A stretch of DNA of 64,000 nucleotides. Source: Cristatella mucedo (taxonomy: Eukaryota; Bryozoa; Phylactolaemata; Cristatellidae). Both the position numbers and the translations under genes were made by a program. Below, in pieces: positions 1 through 11,739 of this stretch. The stretch lies in NCBI GenBank assembly GCA_009760855.2, contig WPIO01000035.1, positions 2,565,001 to 2,629,000 on the forward strand, in the 5' to 3' direction. The notes beneath the pieces are model-generated. The model ran no database searches. It was not told the origin of the DNA and saw nothing but the letters and a program-made list of their open reading frames with translations. Position 1 is the first letter of the stretch. Each line of letters begins with the position of its first letter.

Positions 1-326
1 TCCATCCATCCATCCATCCATCCATCCATCCATCCATCCATCCATCCATCCATCCATCCATCCATCCATCCATCCATCCATCCATCCATCCATCCATCCA
101 TCCATCCATCCATCCATCCATCCATCCATCCATCCATCCATCCATCCATCCATCCATCCATCCATCCATCCATCCATCCATCCATCCATCCATCCATCCA
201 TCCATCCATCCATCCCATCCATCCATCCATCCATCCATCCATCCATCCATCCATCCATCCATCCATCCATCCATCCATCCATCCATCCATCCATCCATCC
301 ATCCATCCATCCATCCATCCATCCAT
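1..326. repeat. (TCCA)n microsatellite
   Basis: The window opens in a tetranucleotide array of TCCA/ATCC units. It is nearly perfect, with one phase slip near position 214 where an extra C occurs. The left end is cut by the window edge, so the true length is unknown. Confidence 0.98.
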
Positions 327-1118
327 GCTCACGGACACGCGAAATGAGAGCAGACTGCTCCAGCAGTAAATACGAGGCATGTGTGGCCTCGCTGTCATCC
401 TCGCCAGCGATTCGTCGCAGTGCCTCGCTACGTCGCTGCGTCAACGATTGCGTTGGCCCAATTTTGGACAAACACGTCGTCGCCCTACGAGTCGCCAATG
501 CGCTCACGCGTGTGGCTTTAGTACGGATCGGCGACGAACGCAAAAAATCCAAGCGATATATATATATATATACACACATTAAAAATGCTATGGAAATGTG
601 GACATATTTTAAAATGTTGATTTTAAAATAAATTCTAAAAAACTACGCACCGCTCGTTGTAAACTGAAGCAGGTACGCCGAATGCGTGCGGCGGCGAGGT
701 TAATTTCAGATAGAACCGCTTGTTGGGGGCGAGAGGCTCAACTAGCTCGGAGCACGCGCGCACGCACGAGTGCGGCTCGACAGGGCTCGAGCAGACGAGG
801 GCTGCTGCTGCTGCTGCTCCGTCGATCTTCTCCTTGTCTCCCTTTCTACTTCCATGACCTGGCAATGACCGTACACGCTCCTGCAGTAGCATCGGGTTGC
901 AGCCGGCTCTTTCCTTGCGACGAGCCTATTACGGGCGCCCGTCATTCCCAGAAGCCGGCCTTTGAAGGACGCGGTTGCTACTCGTTCGCCTATGGTTATT
1001 CAGATAAGCCTTCGTAGAACGACCGGCCAAGCCAGACACGCAGCTCCCTACGCCCTACGTAGAGGGCTGCGCGCGGACTCGTGCGGCCACCTTTTTCCGC
1101 GTTCCATAGCCCCTCGCT
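327..1118. other. unassigned DNA
   Basis: No conserved gene or repeat family is recognised. It contains a short (TA)n tract near 558-576 and mildly GC-rich sequence. Open frames here look like chance. Confidence 0.5.
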
Positions 1119-1143
1119 CCCCCCCCCCCCCCCCCCCCCCCCC
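1119..1143. repeat. poly-C tract
   Basis: An uninterrupted run of 25 C residues, followed directly by GCTAGC. Confidence 0.95.
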
Positions 1144-2212
1144 GCTAGCGACCCTGTCGTAACTTAATCAGCTGCGGTTCTCCTGACAGCAGCCAGATTA
1201 AATTTGTTTTTCGTTCTCAGTGCGACCTTAGCGAAATGTTTTTTTAAGGCGGCGATGTGGTGAGACGACGTCCGGTCACTAATTTGCACGTCCTGAGGTT
1301 AGTGCATTACTTCTCATGTAGTTCCTTATTCCCTCATTGATCGACCTCAACCTCAGGTTCTTTCACTCGTTCCTTCACTTTAAAATAATAAAGCCTATGG
1401 TAAAGTAACAGCTCTTGTGTCTGTCGACCAGACGGCTCTTTGGACATTTGAGAGTGCGAGATTGCGTTACTGCCTCTGAACTTTGCTCTTGCCAGGTGTC
1501 ACAACTCTTAGATAATACTGTCATATAATGAGTGACAGGGGTCTGCCAACGGCTAGTTTCTGTTCTCTGTTTGCACAGACTCACCTCAGAGTATAAGCAT
1601 CATTATTCATTGATGTTAACTACATCAGCATAATCAGTCATCGATTTGAGTCTGACTATTGCTATAGCACAGCATCACTTTTCTCGGCGTTTAATCAACA
1701 GTCCACGAACGAGCCCTTTAGATAAAAACTCGTAACCTCGCAAGCCAACCCAAAGACACTGGAGGTGACTTACAAATTAACTGCTGAACCCGATTCCGTG
1801 AACCAGATTCCGTGTTTATGAGGCTGTTTTTGTGTGTGGACAAATGCATAATTGGGTTCGTTGAGCACCGCTGAAACCAAGCGCTTAGTCAACGACACGG
1901 CATACCTTGTACGACCTCCGCCCTCGTTCGTTTGTTTTGTCCCTCTCAGTGTCGGTTTACTCTACAAAGGTGTCCAAGCTTACTGGTTGTAAAGTTTGAA
2001 CCTCCCTTTGATCTCAACATCGCACTCGGCAATCCTTTGTGAGCGCTCTGACCAAGCCCAGCGACTCAGTTTGCATCGATTACGGCAGAGGATAGCGGTC
2101 AGTTACGATCTGTGTTCTGCAGAGTATCTGCCTCAATAATGGTAATGGCAGCTTAAGGGCAGCCCAGACTTGACGCACGGCCAAGCCTAAGCCAAACTAC
2201 ACGAATGCGACA
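1144..2212. other. unassigned DNA
   Basis: About 1 kb of unique-looking sequence with no recognisable coding, RNA or repeat signature. Confidence 0.5.
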
Positions 2213-2372
2213 TTAGTGCCTTATTATTATATTACCACTTGTATAGCGCCCCAAGGAAACCCTAATCTCTTTTCAGGCGCTTCACATATACCTCGGGTCT
2301 CGAGCCCACGACCTCAGCCAGACCTTGGCCGGGGCGAGCACCTTAACCGCTGGACCAAACCAGTGAGATTAT
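2213..2372 (-). mobile_element. SINE 2 copy: tRNA-like head with LINE A-like tail
   Basis: On the minus strand the copy starts with a box A-like TGGTCCAGCGG and a box B-like GGGCTCGAGACCCG, as in tRNA-derived Pol III promoters. The body then continues into a tail (GCGCCTGAAAAGAGATTA, then GGGGCGCTATACAAGTG) that closely resembles the 3' end of LINE A (GCGCCTAGAGAGAGATTAAG, then GGGCGCTTTATCAAGTG). The copy ends in an imperfect (TAA)n-like run. It is best read as a SINE mobilised by the LINE A machinery. That partnership is inferred from the shared tail. Confidence 0.7.
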
Positions 2373-3329
2373 GTCACAAGCGCTCTGTAGCAGGTCCCCA
2401 ACCAGAGTGGTTTGGAACAGTTGAAGCGAATGCAATTGATCGAGCTGGCGCCTCGAAGCACAGCTAAGTGTCGTAGAAGCAGGGAGGCGAGAGAACCTGT
2501 GGCTGGCCAGGCACTCTCAAAACTCTCAGGAGGATAAGACAAGACTCTCATTGCCAGTTGATCGACACCTTCGTGGCACGAGCTTCTGTCACCGTTCACT
2601 GAGAGAAAGATCAGACCTCCGTGAACTTGAGCTATAGTTGTGGTAAAGAAGTGATTCTTCAGTCGAAACAATGCACAGACACTACTGCATGCAGAAATTA
2701 GATCTTCTACTTTGGATGTGATCTAGAGCCTTCTTGCTAGGATTGTTATTGTTGCTAACTTCTAGAATCCAGCTGACGATAAGAATTTTAAGTACAGAGC
2801 CCTCTCAGAGGATATTGCAACAACTGAAAATAAAAAACCCTTCACTGACTTCGCAATGTGCTGGTGAATTTTACCGTGACAATATAGCGATTCTGTGGCC
2901 AATCGAAGGTAGAACTGCACATGCAACTATGCTGAGGAAACCGTTTCAGACGTTTTGCTATTTTTCAGGCTTTCTCGGCGATCATGCCAGTTACTACAGC
3001 GTTTAAAGGGCATATTAAGGCTGGGGTTGTAGATGAGAGTGGAGCAGTGGTGTGATTGACTTGATGACCAGTCTGGGTGTGGCCGTCTTCTGTCTGCCTA
3101 GCAGGATAGCCCCAGGTCGGCTATGTAAACATATTTGGCAAAATGTTTTCAGAAGAAGTTCTAAATACATGGTCGTAAAGACTCGAAGGTATACACTAAA
3201 TATATCATGATTCGCAAAAATGAAACCAATGCTCAAAAATGGACAGGCGAAAGTGGCCGTGAAGAAGTTTAAGCTCTGATGCCATGGAAATAGAGAGCCT
3301 AGAGAGTGACTTTGCCCGAAGAGGAGCTT
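2373..3329. other. unassigned DNA
   Basis: No recognisable gene, RNA or repeat beyond scattered AT-rich stretches. Confidence 0.5.
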
Positions 3330-3385
3330 AATAATTATAATAATAATAATAAATTTGATAAAGCGCCCTCTGACTTTATTGCCTT
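3330..3385 (-). mobile_element. LINE A 3' tail fragment
   Basis: A (TAA)n run followed by TTTGATAAAGCGCCCTCTGA matches the reversed 3' terminus of LINE A. Only about 55 bp can be recognised, so this is a very short 5'-truncated insertion or a relic. Confidence 0.6.
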
Positions 3386-3584
3386 ATGTACAGGCAGCTA
3401 TATGTTGGCTCACACTGATTAATAGGAAAAGCAGGAAACTGCTAGCAGTTTTCTAGTTGCCGGAAATCATGACAATGGCATTTTTGTCTGAAAAGCCAGT
3501 TTTTGTAAGTGAATGCAATTTGTCTTCGGGTCTGCACTTGCCAGCTTCTACGTCTGCCTCTCTGTGTCCATGTCTCTTATAAGT

Positions 3585-3587
<3 letters not shown>

Positions 3588-3660
<73 letters not shown>

Positions 3661-3715
3661 ATCTCTCTCTCCCTCTCTCGCTCTCTCTCCCCTCTCTCCA
3701 CTCCCCATCTATCTC
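3588..3715. repeat. (CT)n microsatellite
   Basis: A pure (CT)n core from about 3589 to 3658, followed by interrupted CT/CCCT-rich sequence. The long serine/leucine and arginine/glutamate open frames across it are translations of the repeat, not genes. Confidence 0.97.
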
Positions 3716-5511
3716 ATTACTCTCTCCTCCTCCCTTCTCCTTTCTCTCTCACATCCTCTTCCTATCGCCGTCTCCTTGGACTCCCTCTCTATTTGACTTT
3801 ATGTCATATGTGACTGTCTATGCCTCTCATTTATTGGGTGTGCCTATATGACAGTCTTAGTTTGGGTCCTTCTGTCTCCCACTGTCTCTACATTACCTCC
3901 CTCTCTATACACTTGTGCCAATCATGGAGTGAGTGACAAATGGAAATAGCTCGGATCTGAATAACAGTTGTGCCAATCGGTTACTTTGCTTTGCTTTTAC
4001 TGTGAGTGGGACAACACTTGAGTGGTGTCGAGGGTGTGGCATTCGCCCACTAACACCAAGCCGCTGCAGTCAGCAGTGCACACCGTGGCACTGGGCGTAC
4101 ATGGCAGCCCAAAGGGTGCCGCAGCAACGTCGACGGCAAGCTTCAGCCCGGTGTGCTGCAACAGCTTACGAGCTGCTGTAAAAAACAATGACCTGTTTAC
4201 TTGCACCCAAACTGGCTGCCTTGGCAGTGCTGCCAGGCTGAGGCCATCATCACCAGTCCATCGGCGAGTGGTGTTGGGAGGCATCGTGCCTGTCGACTCG
4301 AGAGTCGCATCCACTGTCGAAGGGCTGCTCGTGCAGACAGATGTCTAGTTAAGCAACCAGTGTGCTGGCGATAACGGCCAACGAACTGGCTACAGCATGC
4401 TGTGAGGCAGCAGCAGCTGGCTGCTCAATGAAGCTGCACTGATCGCGGTCCTAGGCTCACTCAAGCAGTCCATCTTCTCAAGCAGAACTAAGCACATAGC
4501 TTGGATTACTTAGAAGCGCCAATCCCTTCTCTTGCCAAGAAGAGCCACTGGTTTTGAGCCTGGTTTCTTCAAAGTCTCTTCGTTTGCAGCCTCAATCGGC
4601 AATCTGTCAACACCGAATGTGGGTGTTGCTAAAGGCTCGTGTCATCCGGCTCAGCAATGCAGAAGCAGATTGGTAGTTGAAGGCAGCCCAAGATGCACCT
4701 GCTGAGTTGCCACACCCTTTCATCAGCCATGTCGCCAGATTAGTCTTCTGGCAAGGATCCAATTTCCGTAGGCTTATCAATTGGTCGAATTCCACCCGGG
4801 GCTGGTAGCATGCAGCCACAAACAGCTTAGGAATACTGTAAGTCGGGGCCTTAACAAAATGACTGACTGAGAGAGGGTCGGCCCTCCAGGCCAAGGTGGC
4901 ACCTCCTCTGCCACATGTTATCGCCCGGAATGGCTCAACCATGGTGACATCCTTATCCTGCTCTGCTCCGGCAGTGGGCCCTAGCTCATGAGCCAGCCCC
5001 GAGATCCGGTGTGGCAGTTTCTGTTTTAGTGTGCAATGGTGAATGCAAGCGTGGCACATCTCCCGACCGCGCTGCAGCGCTAGCCAGATACAGCGCTTGC
5101 TTGCCGCCATTACGGACCCCCGCCACGGGGGGGGGGGGGCAGATGTTGATGCCAGTGATGCTGCTGAGCAGATTCGCAGAAGCGCTTTTCCCTTAGACAC
5201 ATAAAGTCGACCCACGACTTCCCATGCCACTGGCCGCCATCCATCCACTGTCACTATAGCTTATTTTGAGAGGGTGCAAGCAACTGAGTGGATGCTCGCA
5301 GGCAGACTGCTCTGTAGGACTTGCACTCACCGAGTTGAGATAAGACTATAGTGAGAAGATATGGCTGCGGATAGATGACTGCTGCTGCGGCACGTGTTCT
5401 TTCTTCAGCTGCTGTCTGCTTGTTCTGTCAATGTCGTGGCTCCAGGCCAGCAGAAATAGCTGCCACAAAGGTCGCCGAGCACAATGGTATCAATCTCGTG
5501 TATCTTCTCTC
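3716..5511. other. unassigned DNA with one long unrecognised ORF
   Basis: The longest open frame is 5254-4607 on the minus strand (215 codons). Its translation shows no domain I recognise and its neighbourhood gives no support. A G13 run lies at 5127-5139 and interrupts that frame's complement. The rest shows no known element. Confidence 0.4.
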
Positions 5512-5762
<251 letters not shown>

Positions 5763-7512
5763 TGCAGTCAGATCAGGCCTCGAACAGTGACTAGCAGGTC
5801 CTGATTTCTTTTTGTAAAAATTATATTCCGGCGTTGCCAACACACTACTGGAGAGTTGTAGTCACGAAAAGACGAAGCCGGCCAGACCAAGAATCCAGGG
5901 TGACTTGATGACGAGATGCTGAGGCTGTTGGTTGCTGAGGCTGTTGCCAACACCTCTGGACGAGAGTCTCAAGCACACACTTTCTCTTCTACCACGGCAC
6001 CTGACATCGGTGAGTACGATCTCGACCGCAATTTGCAGAGGGGGGAGGCCAGTGAGGAAGGCAGGAGAGCATTGCCCTGCCTCGTCATGGCCGAGCTTCG
6101 ACCTGGGCCGCCCCCTATTCCTATGGCCCCCTCCCCTTCCAGTCACCAATGAGAAAATTAGATCTTAACTCTAATTGATGAGCTACCTCAAAAATCGTGT
6201 CGAATAAGTACTGTGATTCTTCGCAGTAGTTTTTCATTAATTGCAGGTCTGCATAAAAATCTTATAAATTGCTCAGGTCTTGCCTGGCGTAGATGAAAAT
6301 TCTGCCGACCGGCTCCGCCACACCGTCAACACGTCATTAGCGATGGAGAAATAAGACAGCCCATTATTCGACACGTGCAATAACGAATTGGACCTGCCTA
6401 CCACATAATCAGCCATGGCAGCCTGTGGTTCCTTGCTTGTCACTTGCCACCTGCACCGGCCGAAGCTCGAGAAGCATCTGCAACTGTCACATTCTTACAG
6501 CCGATGACCTACACGAGCTTTGCACATAGATGTAGGTATGTATGTATGCGCATCGAATAGAAGAATGAACTAGAGCCACCGGTGGGCGGCATTTTGCTCA
6601 CCCAGCTTTGTGTGCCAGCCAACCGGCAGCAATGCCATGCCGTTGGCTGTATAAATTGGCGGTAGTGTAGTCACCTCGTCGAAGACAGGTTAGCTCAGGC
6701 ACGCACTTGCCTTCGCACGAGTGCAACCGTTAGCACTTGACCAGCAACCGAGCACAGGCCTTAGCAGCACTGCAAATGCGTGCACCGGTTTTTTAACTGG
6801 TCAGCATTAGCCTACATTGGTCAAACTGGCCTGTTTCGCAAAGAAAACGGCTGTACAGTCAAGTGAGGTGGCGGCGTCGGCAGCGAGTCTCCTCACGACA
6901 TAGCCGGCGGCCAGCCGCAGTCTCGTCGCAGTGCCCGGCAGCTTTCGTCCAAGCGAGCGAGCTTGCGCGCGTCCGTCTGTACATCGAAGCCTGCTGCACG
7001 CTGGCTGCTGCAGCTAACGCGGCTTATGTGCTTATTGTTATTATTATTATTATTACTAGTGCCTTTACTGTTATTACTGTCAGTAGCACGGTGCTTGCTT
7101 GGCTCTGGACCGGCCAGAGGCGCGCGCCTCCGACTGTGACCCAGCTGACAGAGATCTAAAGAGTTCCATTCGGGTGGGAGTCATTCGCTTGCGCCCAAGC
7201 ATGCGGTCACAGGGCTTGGTGTCCATGGAGCCTAAAACTGTTGATTCTAACGAGCCAGCCACACCCGCTGCAGCGGCTCTGCCTGCCGTAGCCCCACTGT
7301 TTCGGTGGGTGCTAGCTGCCTGCGTTTTGGCTCCCAGCTTCATCAGCACCACCTGTCACCTGCAAGTGCTGGCATGAGTCAAATAACTTCAAGCTCTTGC
7401 TATCGGCCAACTGTCAGCTGTAGACTGACAGAGATCTGCAGCTGACCCCTATCTCCATCGGTAAAATCTCACTCCATTACCAGAGATAGTTTAGGGAGGA
7501 AATCCACTGCCA
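5763..7512. other. unassigned DNA
   Basis: No conserved coding or repeat signature. A TATA-like TGTATAAATT occurs near 6648-6657, but no gene can be tied to it. A short (TTA)n stretch lies near 7036-7056. Confidence 0.45.
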
Positions 7513-7562
7513 GATATATATATACCTGAGAGTATATATATATATATATATATATAGATATA
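7513..7562. repeat. (TA)n tracts
   Basis: Two TA runs (about 7515-7526 and 7533-7556) separated by CCTGAGAG, with ACCTGAGAG repeated again just after the second run. Confidence 0.9.
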
Positions 7563-8071
7563 CCTGAGAGTAGAAAAAGACAAGCAGCAACAGAGCACAC
7601 TAGGCAGCAGGCAAATACCGTGCAGTCGTCACAGCACGGGCCTTTCTTTCTGGCATCAAGATGCAGACCCCCCTCCCGGGTAAACGCAGCTGCAGTTGCA
7701 CGGTATTTCGGCTGCTGCTGGCACTCAGTGACCGAATCCAAACGAGGCAAGGGCTGCTAGACGCACCTGCCACTGAATTCTTAGTGCTGCTGCTGCTACT
7801 ACTGGCAGATAGCACTGGAGCGCGCCTTGGGCGCTCCAGTGCATCCCTGTGGCCAAAAAACGTAGCTTTCGTAGCTGAGGTAGTTCTTGCCGACACCCAA
7901 CAAATACCGGCGACGCCTGAGTCTCGAACGGCTAGGAGCATAGGCGCAGCACCATCGGTCGCCCGTTGGTAGCCGACTGTGGCAGCAAGAAAGAGCGCCC
8001 CCTGCAGTGGAAATACTAGCCCATGTCGGTAGCGTAGTGCACGATGCAACTGCGCATTCGACAGCCACGCA

Positions 8072-8166
8072 GGGCTGCAGGTGTCCAGCACCAGGAATAC
8101 TAGGTATATAGTAAGTACTAGCCATCAGAGTACTAGGAGGGCTGCAGGTGTCCAGTACTAGGAGGG
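8072..8166. repeat. short direct duplication
   Basis: The segment GGGCTGCAGGTGTCCAG occurs at about 8072 and again at about 8142, each followed by a related AGTACTAGGA/ACCAGGAATACTAGG sequence. A third partial copy (GGGCCACCGGTGTCCAAC) follows directly. It looks like a small local duplication, not a named element. Confidence 0.7.
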
Positions 8167-8636
8167 CCACCGGTGTCCAACCGTAGCATACGACCTACGA
8201 CGCCCGGTGTATCACTGTACTGCCTGACTTAAAGTCTAGAGCGAAGCTGCCCTGAATTAGCCTGGTATGCTGCCAAACCTTTGATCATAACAAAACCGCT
8301 CTCTGATAACTATGATTCGGAAAGAATGAAGAACGTCGACAGTCATTACCTGGCGGATGTAGAATACCACTGCTAAGGCTATTCCCTTGGCAACATGGTA
8401 GCAACTGCAGCAGAACTTAGAATATGCAAAGACATTCACTATATTTAACCTCATGCGCAGAACGGGAAATTAACTAATTGATGGCAAATTAAGAAGTGGC
8501 CTGACATAGATGCTGCATGGCCGGTGCAAGGCTAACAGGAGACTGTGTGTGTTTAGTCGGCTTGTCAGAGCGCTAGGCGGCCCCCAGCGAAAGCCAGTCA
8601 GTGCCAGCGTTTACAGCATTCTCCCAGACATGGGGC

Positions 8637-8829
8637 GCTGTGATGGCTCACTAGGAAAGGTGGTTACTTTTCACAACCTCGGTTCCGAGGTTGTGGGTTC
8701 GAATCCTGCGGAGGGCGATCGATCCTTTACTGCTGCTGCAAGCGGTGGTGATAGCAGTTAAGGTTCTTCTGTGGCTACACCAAAGAGGCTGTTAAATCAG
8801 CTAGCATTTTATGTTTTTGTTTTATTTAT
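8637..8829 (+). mobile_element. SINE 1 copy, tRNA-derived
   Basis: This is one of the best full-length copies. Box A (TGGCTCACTAGG) lies at 8644-8655 and a canonical box B (GGTTCGAATCC) near 8696. The body contains GCGATCGATCCTTTACTG and CAAGCGGTGGTGATAGCAG. The 3' end reads GAGGCTGTTAAATCAGCTAG followed by T-rich DNA. Eukaryotic SINEs of this type are transcribed by RNA polymerase III from these internal boxes and encode no protein. Confidence 0.85.
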
Positions 8830-9021
8830 GGGGCTCAGGCTGTGAGCGCTTGCTTCGCATCTCCGAGAAGCCAGCAGCCCGTCGGATCGCGTGCATGGCA
8901 GCATAGATGTCCCTAGCGTCTTTCAGCTCGTGCGCTCTAGGCCGGGCCCCATCGGCTGTCGCTTGCACGCTCGCAGCTTTTACGCTAGGGCGTCCTATTA
9001 CTGGCGTGCTCAGTTTGCACC

Positions 9022-9205
9022 TTGGCATGCCTATTAAACAGGAGGTAAGGTGCTTGCTCTTCACGACGTAGGTCGTGAGTTCGAATCGTGCTGTGGGCGA
9101 TCCTTTATTGGCAACTGCAAGCAGCCATGATAGCCACCAAGGCTCTTCTGCTGCTACACAAATAAGGCTATTAAATAAGCTATGATAATAATTATTATTA
9201 GCATT
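9022..9205 (+). mobile_element. SINE 1 copy, tRNA-derived, diverged
   Basis: Box B is recognisable (GAGTTCGAATCGTGC), preceded by CTTCACGACGTAGGTCGT as in other copies. The tail reads GGCTATTAAATAAGCTATGA followed by ATT-rich DNA. Box A is degraded. Confidence 0.75.
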
Positions 9206-10882
9206 GAGCCACAAAAATGGTGACCGCCAAAGCTACGGTTCGAAGTAGATGAGAATGTATGCTCAACCAATAGCTGTGCTGCTGACTCAGGTGTGGAAAC
9301 CCCCTGAAACGATCCACCTAGCTTGCTCCCTTACACCTCCTGCGATTGGCTATGCTAGGCATGGGCAAGGTTGGTTCACATCTGCCCTATTCCAGCTTCC
9401 TTTAGTAAGCAAGTCGGCAGCCATTTGCCGATCTCTGCAGCAAAGACCTGCCTTAAGACTCTGGAGCCCAAAAGAAAGTCCGTGCTAACAGAGAGAAATA
9501 GCGCTGCACTAGTGCACTGGTCCAGACGTTTGCCGGTGTGCATTTCACCGGCGATTGGGACGAGAAAGACGATTGGTTAAAAGTGGCTGCCGGCTACTTC
9601 TCTGGCAAGCTGATGGAGCAGCAGCAGCCATCCTTCCCCTGCTGCCCGAAGGTGTGCCGGTCGAGTTTGTTAGTACAGCACAGACTGCACACCTTGTGTG
9701 ACCTGATATCTCGGATATCTTTGTCTGGTAGCCCAGACAAAGCAAATAAGGCCTGCGGCCAGCCACTGTCTTTGCCAACTCAATAAACACCCACTTCCTC
9801 AGCTAACCAGCACTTAGAAAGCCGTCCTGTCCTGCCTGCCCCCGACCCCGACTCCGGGCGTCGGAGCCACCCAGCCAGTCGGGCTACCCGATAGCCTGAG
9901 ACAGGGAAACAACCTCGGCCATTATTGGCCGGCACCTATAACAGCTCTAGCCGAATGCTGCCAATGCCCAGTGCTGGCTGTCCAACAGCAGCAGCACACG
10001 ACCTCGGGGCTGCACCGGTGGCCCTGGCTGGTGACCCGGCCGGCCAATGGGCCGGCGATCCAGACAAAAGTCGTTCTCATTTGAATCGACATTGAGGTCA
10101 GCTGCCGTCACCTGCCGCCGCCGTCACCTGCCGCCGCCGCCGGCTGCATCCGGCTTGCCCGGAGACACATGCAGCTGCAACTTCCGACAGCACACTCCAC
10201 CGATTCCTCTCGAGATGTACTTTACTGCTCTGGTGCCAGCTGACCAGGCTGACCAATGAGGCTGCAAGCATGCCACGTTTACCTTCCTTCCGAAGATCTA
10301 GCAATAGTGCCTGCAGCACCCACCCCGTGTAGGGAGTCGTGTTGCAGGCAGTGTTTGGGCAGGTGCGACGCCTACACTAGCTGCCTCAGATAGGCAATAG
10401 TGCTGGCAGTGCTAAATCAGAATGCAAGCGAGCAAGTCATCGCCTACACCCACGCGCGATGGCTCCAACCTTCGCGTTACGAGAGCGGTCGGGTCCACAA
10501 GAAGCATGGCACCACACGCGATGGCAGCCGGAATCCGACAGGAAAGCAGACATAACATGACTAGGCTTCTTGCTTCATCCAGGTGCATTTTAGTTGCTGC
10601 GGACCTCGCTTAGCCCTTGCTGTGCTTCCAGTGCTTCAGTCAATAATCAGCCCATATATAGCTTTGAATGCCAGTGCTCTAATGAGCGAGTCTCGTAAAA
10701 ACATGTCACTGGCAGCATGGGCGTACATTTTCTGATATTTGTAGTAGTGCTACGATGGTCAAGCTATAATACGTTTTATGTACAAAATATCAATCATATT
10801 GGGTAATTTATTAATTTGGCTAAACGTCGAATTGTGCAATGAACTGTGAAATAGTGACGAGCATGCTTTTGATCTTAGTCAA
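9206..10882. other. unassigned DNA
   Basis: GC-rich, CpG-containing sequence without a recognised gene or element. A small imperfect tandem of GTCACCTGCCGCCGCC lies near 10107-10140. Confidence 0.45.
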
Positions 10883-11462
10883 CAATGCCACATCGTACAC
10901 CACTTCTTGCCGCTCTGCACTGGCTCCCAGTAAAGCAAAGCACAGACTTCAAGGTTTTGTCGCTCACTTTTAGGTCCCTTCATTCTATTGCTCCAGCTTA
11001 CCTATCAGATCTACTCCCCCACCAGGTCAAGCATCGTACCACCCGCTTTTCGGAATCTAACTGTTTATCTATACCTCGTACAAGCCTCAAATTCTTTGGA
11101 GACCGTGCCTTTAGTTCGAATGCTCCCAAAGCCTGGAACTCACTTCTGACTTTTGTCACGACATCTCCTGACTTGACCACGTTTAAAAAGAGATTAAAAA
11201 CGCATCTATTTATGACAGCATTTAGTGGGTCCCTGTGGTCATTAATGTGCTTATGCATGCTGACACTGCGCATGCTGCCACTAACCATACTTGCATGCTG
11301 ACCGTGTGCATGTCACCCCTCACCATGTTATTCATGTTGTTTGTTCAGTATGCTACCACTAACCATTCGATCGTGCTTCCTTTGCAGCAGATGTAAAGTG
11401 CCTAGAAAGAGATTGCATAATCTGAGGGCGCTATATCAAATACATTATTATTATTATCAATA
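10883..11462 (+). mobile_element. LINE A, 5'-truncated copy
   Basis: Translates in one frame (to the stop at 11301) into the C-terminal region downstream of the reverse transcriptase core, for example HWLPVKQ, FRSLHSIAPAYLSDLLPHQ and FGDRAFSSNAPKAWNSL. The 3' UTR ends in GAGGGCGCTATATCAAATAC and (ATT)n. The copy starts abruptly within the coding region, which is typical of incomplete target-primed reverse transcription. Confidence 0.9.
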
Positions 11463-11739
11463 TTTAGTTAGGGCAAAAGTATTTCGAGGCGCATTTTACA
11501 CTGTTGCTTGGCAACTATTCAACAGCAGAGGTTATCCTGCAGTGTGAACTTCTACATAAACCCTGTTGTTTACATAGAAATTGACTCACTGCCCATGGCT
11601 GGCTTGTGCATGACTGTCAGACACAAAAAACTCTGGCAGTCTAACAAAGAAACTTTAAATTTAAGAACGGAGGGTCGCATGCTTGCGAGTGGAAAATTGT
11701 TCATCCGGTGCTTTCCTGCCACGGAGAAGGCAAAAGGAC

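Noticed and set aside
1-326. CRISPR-like or satellite array
   Set aside because: A 4-bp unit without spacers in a eukaryotic context is a plain microsatellite.
6648-6657. TATA-like TGTATAAATT
   Set aside because: No gene begins nearby and AT-rich matches of this size are common.
8696-8706. Perfect tRNA box B suggesting a tRNA gene
   Set aside because: No cloverleaf arms close around it, and the same sequence recurs in many copies with a SINE body and tail.
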